Source: Qipengyuania aestuarii (GTDB lineage Bacteria; Pseudomonadota; Alphaproteobacteria; Sphingomonadales; Sphingomonadaceae). From it: a DNA stretch of 64,000 bases. Location: positions 62,001 to 126,000 of the forward strand of contig NZ_JAIGNP010000003.1 in assembly GCF_019711535.1 (NCBI RefSeq). Reading direction: 5' to 3'. The notes beneath the pieces are model-generated. The model did not search any database and was not told where the DNA came from. It saw only the letters and a list, made by a program, of their open reading frames with translations. Position numbers and translations under genes: made by a program. Every line of letters starts with the position of its first letter. Position 1 is the stretch's first letter. Positions 35,013 through 41,072 of this stretch are shown piece after piece.

Positions 35013-35037
35013 AACCATTAGATTTGGCGCATGTTCC
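35013..35037 (-). promoter_or_regulatory. Possible EcfG-like promoter upstream of the fasciclin gene
   Basis: On the minus strand GGAAC (35037-35033), 16-base spacer, then GGTT (35016-35013), one mismatch from CGTT. It would give a leader of about 85 bases. Confidence 0.35.
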
Positions 35038-35196
35038 GAAAAAGGCGGGAATATGGCAATCGCAATGACGGCGCTCTCGCGAGCGATGCCCTCTGACAAG
35101 GAAGGCGCACTTGCTTGTAGACAGGGCTTCTCTTTTTTCGGTTGCCAGCGAACCGCGTTAACCGTCATGTTGGGCAAGAAACCAACCTCAACGAAG

Positions 35197-35202
35197 TATA
35201 AT
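35197..35202 (+). promoter_or_regulatory. Candidate -10 element placed for a leaderless transcript
   Basis: TATAAT ends nine bases before the ATG at 35211 of the LuxR-type gene. There is no ribosome site in between, so transcription would start at or next to the start codon. The matching -35 hexamer is unclear (TTGGGC at 35170 is 21 bases away). Confidence 0.4.
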
Positions 35203-35210
35203 GGTCCGAT

Positions 35211-35723
35211 ATGGAGGATAATGCCTCACAAAATCTGGCACCGCCTGATTTCACTTTAACGCGCCGCCAGATGGACTGCATGAAGCTGGTCAGAAACGGC
35301 CTGACTTCGAAGCAGATCGCTCGCGAGCTGGGGATATCGCCCAGAACAGTCGATCAGCATATCGCAGCCGTCATCGACATCCTGCAGGTCAACAATCGAA
35401 TGGCAGCGGTGACGCGGCTACAGGAGCTAGGACTCGACCATCGGGGTGAAAAACAAGGGGGTGGCTTGGCGCGACCGTCGGCTGAGGCTGACAAAAAGCA
35501 TGGCAACCTCGCAAATGCGATTGGTGTTGGGATCGTCTCTCAATCGGTCATCCCAATCTCGGCCGCTATTTTCCCTGTGCTTGGCGGTAGAGCCAATTCA
35601 GCGTCCGCGCGCCAGCGTTTACGATGGATGATCCGCATCGCGATTATTTCCATCATGGCGAGCTGCATGGTGGTTCTGACCATTTTGGGTGTTTCCGAGC
35701 TGGCATCGGGCGGAGTGCCGTGA
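35211..35723 (+). CDS. Membrane-anchored LuxR-type HTH protein
   Basis: The 170-residue protein has an N-terminal LuxR-type HTH (residues 14-75: LTRRQMDCMKLVRNGLTSKQ, then SPRTVDQHIAAVIDILQV) and two hydrophobic stretches in the C-terminal half, a weaker one at about 103-126 and a clear membrane helix at about 141-162. There is no receiver or ligand domain. It resembles in layout the HTH protein at 13703-14503. TATAAT just before the ATG suggests a leaderless mRNA. Confidence 0.8.
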   Translation: MEDNASQNLAPPDFTLTRRQMDCMKLVRNGLTSKQIARELGISPRTVDQHIAAVIDILQVNNRMAAVTRLQELGLDHRGEKQGGGLARPSAEADKKHGNLANAIGVGIVSQSVIPISAAIFPVLGGRANSASARQRLRWMIRIAIISIMASCMVVLTILGVSELASGGVP

Positions 35724-35773
35724 CCTTTTCAGGGCGGCGCGCCCAACAGGGCGCTGTCAGAAAGGAACACTCC

Positions 35774-36118
35774 ATGCACAATATCGAACAATCCGCTGGG
35801 CAGGTCGTCGCCGACGACACGCAGAAGTCGCTCGAGGCGGTAGATCGGGCCGTAACGTCTCTTGCCCAGCTTTGCGCCAGCATCGTCGAAGTCAGCCGGG
35901 CGGCCAATCTTCCTGCGACGACGGCTCAGGGCGCCCTGACCAATGCAGGCGAGGGGCTGGCCAAGATCATCGCCACGCGGCATGACCTCGGCGGCGCAAC
36001 GAGGGAGCTGCTCAAGATCCGCAAGGCGTCCAGCCTGCAGACGGTTGGCTTTGGCTGTCCGCCGGAATACAAGCCATCGGCGCAGCATATTGCCGAGCCG
36101 AACGGACTGGAAGCCTAA
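35774..36118 (+). CDS. Hypothetical helical protein
   Basis: I do not recognise the family. The 114-residue protein has no signal or membrane helix; residues 5-85 look helical and Ala/Val/Leu-rich (EAVDRAVTSLAQLCASIVEV), the end is Pro/Gly-rich (GFGCPPEYKPSAQ). AAAGGAACACTCC precedes the ATG. It lies 50 bases after the LuxR gene and 6 bases before the next membrane protein gene, so the three may form one transcript. Confidence 0.7.
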   Translation: MHNIEQSAGQVVADDTQKSLEAVDRAVTSLAQLCASIVEVSRAANLPATTAQGALTNAGEGLAKIIATRHDLGGATRELLKIRKASSLQTVGFGCPPEYKPSAQHIAEPNGLEA

Positions 36119-36124
36119 GCCACG

Positions 36125-36559
36125 ATGCCCAGTATCTACCTGCTTGCCTTCTGGCTCCTCCTCATCGGTGCATGGGCTGTCGGATGGCAGGCAGGGGATC
36201 GGCACGATCGGCGCGCGATTGCCGCGATTGTCGTGGCAGCGGTGCTTTCGGCAGTCTCCTATAGCTTCCTAGGCACGACAGCTGCGCTTCTGGCGGTGTC
36301 GGTGATCGACGTGGCGCTTCTTATCGCCATCGGCCGCTATGCGCTGGTATCGGATCGCTACTGGCCGCTGTGGTTCGCCGGCTTTCACGCGGTGAGCCTG
36401 TTCTTCACGCTGTGCGCGCTCGCGATCCAGAACGAGTGGCAGATGATCCCCTGGCGGCTGAGCGGGTTCTGGTCCCTTCCCGCATTGTTCGCGATGACGA
36501 TCGGCCTGCTGATCGACCGGCGTGCCGGCGTGGTCAACCGGATCGGGGCGAAGAGCTAA
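36125..36559 (+). CDS. Hypothetical integral membrane protein
   Basis: The 144-residue protein has about four to five hydrophobic segments (about 3-20, 32-48, 52-70, 80-100, 112-130) and few charged residues. I do not recognise a family. It starts six bases after the preceding small gene, and is convergent with the gene at 36581-36871. Confidence 0.72.
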   Translation: MPSIYLLAFWLLLIGAWAVGWQAGDRHDRRAIAAIVVAAVLSAVSYSFLGTTAALLAVSVIDVALLIAIGRYALVSDRYWPLWFAGFHAVSLFFTLCALAIQNEWQMIPWRLSGFWSLPALFAMTIGLLIDRRAGVVNRIGAKS

Positions 36560-36580
36560 GCCCTCCCCACCATCCGGCTC

Positions 36581-36871
36581 TCAGCGAGAGAGGCGACGGC
36601 GGTTGGCCTGGACCGGGCCGCTGTAATGGCGCAGCGTTCTGCTCGAGAGTTCCTGCGCCGACTGGCACGGCCCGCCCTGCAGCAGGAACGGCCATAGCAG
36701 CAGGTTGGCCATAACCTTCTCCGTCACCATACGCTCCGCCTCGCGCTCGGCCAGCTTTCCGCCCGCCATCATGCGCAGGCTGCGCAGCCATACGACGGAA
36801 GCGGCATCGACCGACAGCGCCCAGCTATCGAAGGCAAGCCGCGTCCATGCGGCGGTATCGTGTCGGGTCAT
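36581..36871 (-). CDS. Hypothetical small helical protein
   Basis: The 96-residue protein is amphipathic-helical (TAAWTRLAFDSWALSVDAAS, then VWLRSLRMMAGGKLAEREAE), a pattern seen in small phasin-like or polyhydroxyalkanoate-associated proteins, but similarity is too weak to assign. There is no membrane helix. ATG 36871 is supported by GGGGAA-poor but usable upstream sequence; the frame upstream to 37285 is a shadow of the YbaY gene. Confidence 0.65.
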   Translation of the reverse strand: MTRHDTAAWTRLAFDSWALSVDAASVVWLRSLRMMAGGKLAEREAERMVTEKVMANLLLWPFLLQGGPCQSAQELSSRTLRHYSGPVQANRRRLSR

Positions 36872-36995
36872 TGGGGAAGCTCCTGAGATATGCAGCGGCA
36901 CTATGCTGCACTGCACAAACGATCGCAACCGCCTTTCGGCCCCAGCCCGGTCGCAGCACTCGGGGCTTCGCTGCGACCGGACCGGGACAGGTCCC

Positions 36996-37436
36996 TTATC
37001 CTGCCGATTGGGCGAGGACCAAGGTACCCAGATCGATTTCGTCCTGCCCCGCCACCGGGACCACGGCGTGGTTGCTGTCCGTAGTCCACAGCAGGCGGCC
37101 ATTGCCATCGGCGATGGTGACGCGGGCGTTGGTGCGCGCGGCATCTTCCAGCTTCGCGCGGTAGACATTGACCGTGAACGGCAGCGGTACCTGGCGCCCG
37201 CTGGTGGCATAGGTCTGTTCGCCCAGCACCGTGGCGGCGGCATCGGCGCGCGACACATCCTCGATCCGCACTGTGACGACGGCATCTTCAGGCAGCGCGA
37301 TCCGCTGGCGATAGGTCGCCTCTCCGGTCACACTTACCATTCCGTCCGCGCCGGGGGCGGGAGTGGTGGCGGGGGTGGTGGCGCAGGCGGCCAGGGCGAA
37401 TGCCGTCATTGCGGCGATAGGTGCGATTTTCTTCAT
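36996..37436 (-). CDS. YbaY family lipoprotein
   Basis: The 146-residue protein has a lipoprotein signal (MKKIAPIAAMTAFALAAC) followed by a YbaY-type beta domain: VSVTGEATYRQRIALPEDAV, VTVRIEDVSR, and PLPFTVNVYRAKL. The YbaY domain is related to the secretion-pilotin beta sandwich. No ribosome site precedes ATG 37436, and a full-consensus EcfG promoter places the transcript start within a few bases of the ATG, so the mRNA is probably leaderless. Confidence 0.85.
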   Translation of the reverse strand: MKKIAPIAAMTAFALAACATTPATTPAPGADGMVSVTGEATYRQRIALPEDAVVTVRIEDVSRADAAATVLGEQTYATSGRQVPLPFTVNVYRAKLEDAARTNARVTIADGNGRLLWTTDSNHAVVPVAGQDEIDLGTLVLAQSAG

Positions 37437-37445
37437 GGCCGGCCC

Positions 37446-37470
37446 AACGGTGCCTGGGCGGGGCCGTTCC
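37446..37470 (-). promoter_or_regulatory. EcfG-type promoter, full consensus, of the YbaY lipoprotein gene
   Basis: On the minus strand GGAAC (37470-37466), 16-base spacer, CGTT (37449-37446). The -10 box ends 10 bases before ATG 37436, which implies a leaderless or nearly leaderless transcript. Confidence 0.7.
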
Positions 37471-37687
37471 CGATAAACACGAAACGGGCGTGTATTCGTG
37501 ACGAATAGAGCGCCGCTAAGGGCGAAGCGTTTGGCTGACGATGCACTATAGCCGGGTCCTTTTACGCGCCCGGCACTGTACCGGGCGGCGCCTCTTAGAC
37601 AGTTCGACTTTGAACGCCAGGTGAAGCGCGGCAGTTTTGGACAGGATGGAGCAGGTGGAGCACACTCCAGGGCGAAAACCGCCATTG

Positions 37688-37865
37688 TGTCACCCTGCCC
37701 CGGCAAAAGCGTAACCTTGCGCGGCCCGGTGTCACCCTTTCACGCCAAAGTGTCATCCTTTCACCCGCACCGTCACCTTTTCCGCCGCAAAACGTCACCT
37801 TTGCAACTGCCCGGCTGTCACCTTTTGCGCGCACCACTGTCACTCTCCCGGCGCCGGAATGTCAG
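37688..37865 (-). repeat. Array of about nine short direct repeats with 20-23 bp period
   Basis: The core TGTCAC or CGTCAC (plus strand; AAAGGTGAC on the minus strand) recurs at 37688, 37710 (degenerate, CGTAAC), 37730, 37751, 37771, 37793, 37816, 37838 and 37860 (TGTCAG). The steps are 22, 20, 21, 20, 22, 23, 22 and 22 bases, so units lie on one face of the helix, two turns apart. The intervening 11-13 bases differ. The last two units lie in the 3' end of the adjacent HTH gene. In the minus-strand frame the units encode a K/R-V-T-rich pattern (37595-37843, GTG start overlapping the HTH gene stop), which may or may not be translated. Confidence 0.75.
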
Positions 37866-38211
37866 CCAGATCCATCTCGGACAGGGGCACGCGAGAGAGC
37901 AGCGGGTGGACGCGCGGCTTGCCCTTGCGCGAAGATGCGCGCCGCCGCTTCGCCTCGCCCATGGCGATATCCCAGTAATGCGCGAAATTGGGCGAACGGG
38001 CGCGCAGGCGATAGGCGGACTGGCGGCTCATTCCCACCGCCAGCGCGCAGGAGGTCACCTTGCCGCTGCGCGCGAGCATCTTGATGAAAGTGGAGGCTTT
38101 GGCCCCGGTCCAGCGAGCATTGTTGGGCCGCGGACGCGGAGAGGGCGTACTGCCCGGTTGCGAGGCTTCGGGAACGGGGCGGTGTGTGTGCGAAGGCGGT
38201 CTCTGTGTCAT
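37840..38211 (-). CDS. HTH protein resembling phage terminase small subunit
   Basis: The 123-residue protein has a basic, proline-rich N-terminus (about 1-35), then a compact HTH region with the pattern FIKMLARSGKVTSCALAVGM, SRQSAYRLRARSPNFAHYWD, which resembles the DNA-binding domain of terminase small subunits and of many small sphingomonad HTH proteins. The C-terminal tail is Arg/Lys-rich then acidic. No phage genes are near. Its 3' end enters the repeat array directly behind it on the same strand, so the array DNA may be its target (inference). Confidence 0.72.
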   Translation of the reverse strand: MTQRPPSHTHRPVPEASQPGSTPSPRPRPNNARWTGAKASTFIKMLARSGKVTSCALAVGMSRQSAYRLRARSPNFAHYWDIAMGEAKRRRASSRKGKPRVHPLLSRVPLSEMDLADIPAPGE

Positions 38212-38262
38212 CCGGCAGGATAAGCCACGTCTCGCACCGTGTAGGAAAGCATCTTTTTACGC

Positions 38263-38287
38263 GGAACCGCTTTCACTGCGGAACGCT
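38263..38287 (+). promoter_or_regulatory. EcfG-like promoter of the PPOX gene
   Basis: GGAAC (38263-38267), 16-base spacer, CGCT (38284-38287), one mismatch from CGTT. Predicted leader of about 25 bases contains the ribosome site CAGGAG. Confidence 0.45.
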
Positions 38288-38319
38288 GGTCATCTGAACC
38301 GAACGCAGGAGTTTATTCG

Positions 38320-38769
38320 ATGGCCGACAAGTCCCCCAAAGAACATCTCGCCCATATCGCCGAAAAGATGAAGGACATCGATTTCGTGATGCTGGCCACG
38401 CACACGAAAGACGGCCAGATCGGCCACCGCCCGATGAGCAACAACCGCCAGGTCGATTACGATGGCGACAGCTATTACTTCACTTGGGACGATTGCCTGA
38501 TGGTGAAGGATATCGAGAAAGACCCCAAGGTCGGCCTGTCGCTGCAGGGCAACCCCGGCCCCAAGGGCGCGCCGGGCATCTTCATCGCGCTGGAAGGCAA
38601 GGCGGAGATCGTGAAGGACAAGAGCAAGTTCGAAGAACACTGGACCAAGGATCTCGACCGCTGGTTCAAGGACGGCGCCGACACCGACGGCGTGGCGATG
38701 ATCCACGTCCACGCCACCCGCTGCGCCTATTGGGACGGCGAGGACGAGGCCGATTTCGATATCAAGTGA
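38320..38769 (+). CDS. Pyridoxamine 5'-phosphate oxidase-fold stress protein
   Basis: The 149-residue protein matches the general-stress-protein-26 branch of the PPOX-like split-barrel flavoprotein fold: VMLATHTKDGQIGHRPMSNN, YYFTWDDCLMVKDIEKDPKV and FIALEGKAEIV. Members bind FMN or F420; activity is unknown. The ribosome site CAGGAG precedes the start. The EcfG-like promoter fits its family name as a general stress protein. Confidence 0.88.
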   Translation: MADKSPKEHLAHIAEKMKDIDFVMLATHTKDGQIGHRPMSNNRQVDYDGDSYYFTWDDCLMVKDIEKDPKVGLSLQGNPGPKGAPGIFIALEGKAEIVKDKSKFEEHWTKDLDRWFKDGADTDGVAMIHVHATRCAYWDGEDEADFDIK

Positions 38770-38840
38770 GGTTATGGGGGGCGGCGGAGGCTGCCCCCGT
38801 TTTTTGGTTTTACCCCCCTCCCTCGTCATGCCCGCCCCCC

Positions 38841-38921
38841 TCGTCATCCCCGCGCAGGCGGGGATCCAGATCGAGCAAGCGCCAAGGCCAGTTGGATCCC
38901 CGCCTTCGCGGGGATGACGGA
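38841..38921. repeat. Interspersed palindromic repeat (REP-like)
   Basis: TCGTCATCCCCGCGCAGGCG starts the left arm and CGCCTTCGCGGGGATGACGG ends the right arm (38841-38869 and 38892-38921); they are nearly perfect inverted copies around a short AT-poor centre. From general knowledge the CGTCATCCCCGC...GCGGGGATGACG hairpin is dispersed in many proteobacterial genomes. It lies in the 299-base gene-free stretch 38770-39068. Confidence 0.8.
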
Positions 38922-39068
38922 CTTTGGCTGTTGATGCTGAATACTCACGACCTCCACGGGATGGCGGCAGTAGAGGCGAATCCCCCCTCCCCACCGAATT
39001 GATGCAGGGTCTTGGCCGAAAGGGTCTAGGCTGCCCGGCGGGGCATTCCGCCCCGATTGGAAAAGACC

Positions 39069-39200
39069 ATGGCCAAAGGCCAGCAGAAGAAGAGCCGCGA
39101 AGCCCGCAAGCCGAAGAAGGAAAAGGTAAAAACCAACGCTTCGCAGCCCTCGCAGAAGCCCGGGGCCATCAAGGGCCTGGAGAACATGAAGAACAGCTAG
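39069..39200 (+). CDS. Small lysine-rich protein (43 residues)
   Basis: The frame starts MAKGQQKKSREARKPKKEK and ends AIKGLENMKNS. It is Lys/Arg-rich and probably disordered; similar short proteins are conserved in proteobacteria without assigned function. The start is preceded by GATTGGAAAAGACC, so the ribosome site is weak. The codon use is like its neighbours, and it does not overlap another supported gene. Confidence 0.62.
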   Translation: MAKGQQKKSREARKPKKEKVKTNASQPSQKPGAIKGLENMKNS

Positions 39201-39250
39201 GCCGGAAACCCGGTTACACGTGCGGGGGATCAGGTGCTAAGGCGCTGTCG

Positions 39251-39748
39251 ATGCCCCCGCCCCCATCCGACACCCCGCCCGCAGACAGTGCCCCGACCAT
39301 CCTGGTGGATGCCGATGCCTGTCCGGTGAAGGAAGAAATCTACCGCGTCGCCGAACGCTACCGGGCGCAGGTCCGCGTGGTCAGCAACAGCGCTTTCCGC
39401 GTGCCCGTCAACGCGCGGATAAAGCGCGTGGTGGTGGGCGACGGCTTCGACGCGGCGGACGACTGGATCGCCGAGAACGCAGGGCCACACGCGGTGGTCA
39501 TCACCGCCGACATATTGCTGGCCGAACGCTGCCTCAAGGCTGGCGCGACGGTGCTGCGCCATGACGGTAAGCCGTTCGACGCCGCCAGCATCGGCAGCGC
39601 CATCGCCACCCGCGCGATCATGGAAGATTTGCGCGCGGGGATGGACGGCCCCCTGGGCGCAGCCGGCGGCGGCCCCCCGCCCTTCAGCAAGGCGGACCGG
39701 TCGAACTTCCTGCAGGCGCTCGACCGGGTGCTGGTGAAGATGCGGTAG
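39251..39748 (+). CDS. YaiI/YqxD family protein (DUF188)
   Basis: The 165-residue protein matches the UPF0178/YaiI family: ILVDADACPVKEEIYRVAER at the start, VVGDGFDAADDWIAENAG, VVITADILLAERCLKAGA and FSKADRSNFLQALDRVL. The fold is PIN-like; the conserved aspartates (DADACP, DGFDAADD, TADI) fit a nuclease-type active site. The function is not established. Confidence 0.9.
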   Translation: MPPPPSDTPPADSAPTILVDADACPVKEEIYRVAERYRAQVRVVSNSAFRVPVNARIKRVVVGDGFDAADDWIAENAGPHAVVITADILLAERCLKAGATVLRHDGKPFDAASIGSAIATRAIMEDLRAGMDGPLGAAGGGPPPFSKADRSNFLQALDRVLVKMR

Positions 39749-39831
39749 CGCACCGCACGGCCTCTCCAACACAATTCGCCAAATCCGATTAATGTCAGCG
39801 CTTTTAATCGCAGGATACGATTGGGTGTCTG

Positions 39832-40089
39832 ATGTATTACCCTGTCATGCACCGCGATTATCTCAAGACCCTCACCTTCCTTGCGCTCCACCTGATCGTG
39901 GGCTTCTCGGTCGCTTACGCCTTCACCGGCTCGCTGGCGCTGGCGGGCGGTATCGCTCTGGTAGAGCCGCTGGTGAACGCGGTGGTGTTCTTCTTTCACG
40001 AACGCGCCTGGCAGAAGAAGGAACGCCCCGCGCTTCTCGATGTCGTGCTGCACCGGCACGGAGCGGAAGGCCGCTCGCAGCCGGTGTGA
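39832..40089 (+). CDS. DUF2061 membrane protein
   Basis: The 85-residue protein (80 if it starts at ATG 39847) matches DUF2061: YLKTLTFLALHLIVGFSVAY, then AFTGSLALAGGIALVEPLVN and FFFHERAWQK. It has two membrane helices and a His/Glu pair near the second. The function of the family is unknown. Confidence 0.85.
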   Translation: MYYPVMHRDYLKTLTFLALHLIVGFSVAYAFTGSLALAGGIALVEPLVNAVVFFFHERAWQKKERPALLDVVLHRHGAEGRSQPV

Positions 40090-40098
40090 CGGCGGCGT

Positions 40099-40260
40099 TC
40101 AGCCGGGTTTGGCCGACTTGGCCTTATGCGCGGCGATCGCCTCGTCGATATCGGCGATGCGGCGGCGTTCCGGGGTATCCTTTTTCAGCCCCTTGAGGCG
40201 GCAGGTCGCCCACAGCTGGCGGCGTTCGGATTCCAGATTTTTGAGATAGAGATCGGCCAT
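40099..40260 (-). CDS. Small hypothetical helical protein (53 residues)
   Basis: The sequence ADLYLKNLESERRQLWATCR, then DTPERRRIADIDEAIAAHKA looks like one long charged helix, possibly a coiled coil. I do not recognise it, but the pattern and codon use argue for a real gene. ATG 40260 could also be preceded by a start nine codons upstream. It is convergent with DUF2061. Confidence 0.6.
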   Translation of the reverse strand: MADLYLKNLESERRQLWATCRLKGLKKDTPERRRIADIDEAIAAHKAKSAKPG

Positions 40261-40341
40261 GCGCGCCCTATGGGCGCATCGCGCGCCGCTGGCCAGTAGC
40301 GATGCTTGCATCGGCGGCGCGACAGGCGCAGCATGGCGGGC

Positions 40342-40677
40342 ATGACCCAGCCTGCCCGTTATTCCACCTTCGCCGAGTTCTGGCCCTTCTATCTGCGCGA
40401 ACATTCCAAGCCGCGCACGCGCGCGCTGCATTATGTCGGCACGACGCTGGTGGTGCTGATCGCGGTCTATGCCGTGCTGGCGGGCCATTGGTGGTGGCTG
40501 CTGGCGATGCCGGTGGCGGGCTATTTCTTCGCCTGGCTGGCGCATTTCACGGTCGAGAAGAACCGCCCGGCGACCTTCACCTATCCGCTGTGGAGCCTGG
40601 GCGCCGATTTCAAGATGTGGTGGCTGTGGCTGACCGGCAGGCTGGGCGAGGAATTGCGCAAGGCCGGGGTGCGCTAG
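40342..40677 (+). CDS. DUF962 / Mpo1-like membrane protein
   Basis: The 111-residue protein matches the Mpo1-like (DUF962) family: FAEFWPFYLREHSKPRTRAL, HYVGTTLVVLIAVYAVLAGH and FAWLAHFTVEKNRPATFTYP. The family includes yeast Mpo1, a 2-hydroxy-fatty-acid dioxygenase; the conserved histidines are present. Start is ATG 40342 or 40333; both are in frame. Divergent from the 53-residue gene. Confidence 0.85.
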   Translation: MTQPARYSTFAEFWPFYLREHSKPRTRALHYVGTTLVVLIAVYAVLAGHWWWLLAMPVAGYFFAWLAHFTVEKNRPATFTYPLWSLGADFKMWWLWLTGRLGEELRKAGVR

Positions 40678-40718
40678 GCTTTTCCCTGCGCTGCGCCCCG
40701 CCAGCCTGAGCGAAGGAC

Positions 40719-40937
40719 TTAGTCCTCCTCGCCGTCAACCTCGCTACGCCGCCCGTCGCGCTCCTTGGCGACGCCCTTGAACGGCTCGCCATCCGCTTTG
40801 ACATCCATGAACTGCCCGGCCTCGGCCGAACCTTCCTCGCGGTTGCGCTTGGTCCATTTGCCCGTCGCCGTGTTCTTCACCTGACTGCGATCCTCGACCG
40901 AGCCGATGCGGTGGTCGTCACCTGTATTGCGTGCCAT
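40719..40937 (-). CDS. Small hypothetical protein under EcfG-type promoter
   Basis: The 72-residue protein (ARNTGDDHRIGSVEDRSQVK, then GSAEAGQFMDVKADGEPFKG) is hydrophilic and probably disordered. I do not recognise a family. Its ATG is preceded by a strong ribosome site AAGGAGG and by a full-consensus EcfG promoter, so it is probably a stress-induced small protein. Confidence 0.7.
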   Translation of the reverse strand: MARNTGDDHRIGSVEDRSQVKNTATGKWTKRNREEGSAEAGQFMDVKADGEPFKGVAKERDGRRSEVDGEED

Positions 40938-40959
40938 TGTCGGCCTCCTTCGGGAGACT

Positions 40960-40985
40960 AACGGGCGGGGATTCCGGGGTGTTCC
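40960..40985 (-). promoter_or_regulatory. EcfG-type promoter, full consensus
   Basis: On the minus strand GGAAC (40985-40981), 17-base spacer, CGTT (40963-40960). It lies 23 bases before ATG 40937, with AAGGAGG in between. Confidence 0.72.
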
Positions 40986-41072
40986 CAGTCTCGCTGCGCG
41001 GTGGCCGTGTTCGCCTCTAATCTTGAATGACTTATGACGATTACGGCGCACGCTAAACCAATATCATCCTAT

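Noticed and set aside
37688-37865. CRISPR array
   Set aside because: Repeat cores are only about 6-10 bases, the period is 20-23, spacers are 11-13 bases and no cas gene is nearby; this is not a CRISPR array.
37840-38211. Prophage remnant because of a terminase-like HTH gene
   Set aside because: No portal, capsid, integrase or large terminase genes lie around it; only the HTH fold resembles terminase small subunit.
38290-38994. Minus-strand frame of 234 codons over the PPOX gene and repeat
   Set aside because: It translates the palindromic repeat (PREGGDP, ACAGMTRGAG type sequence) and the antisense of a clear gene.
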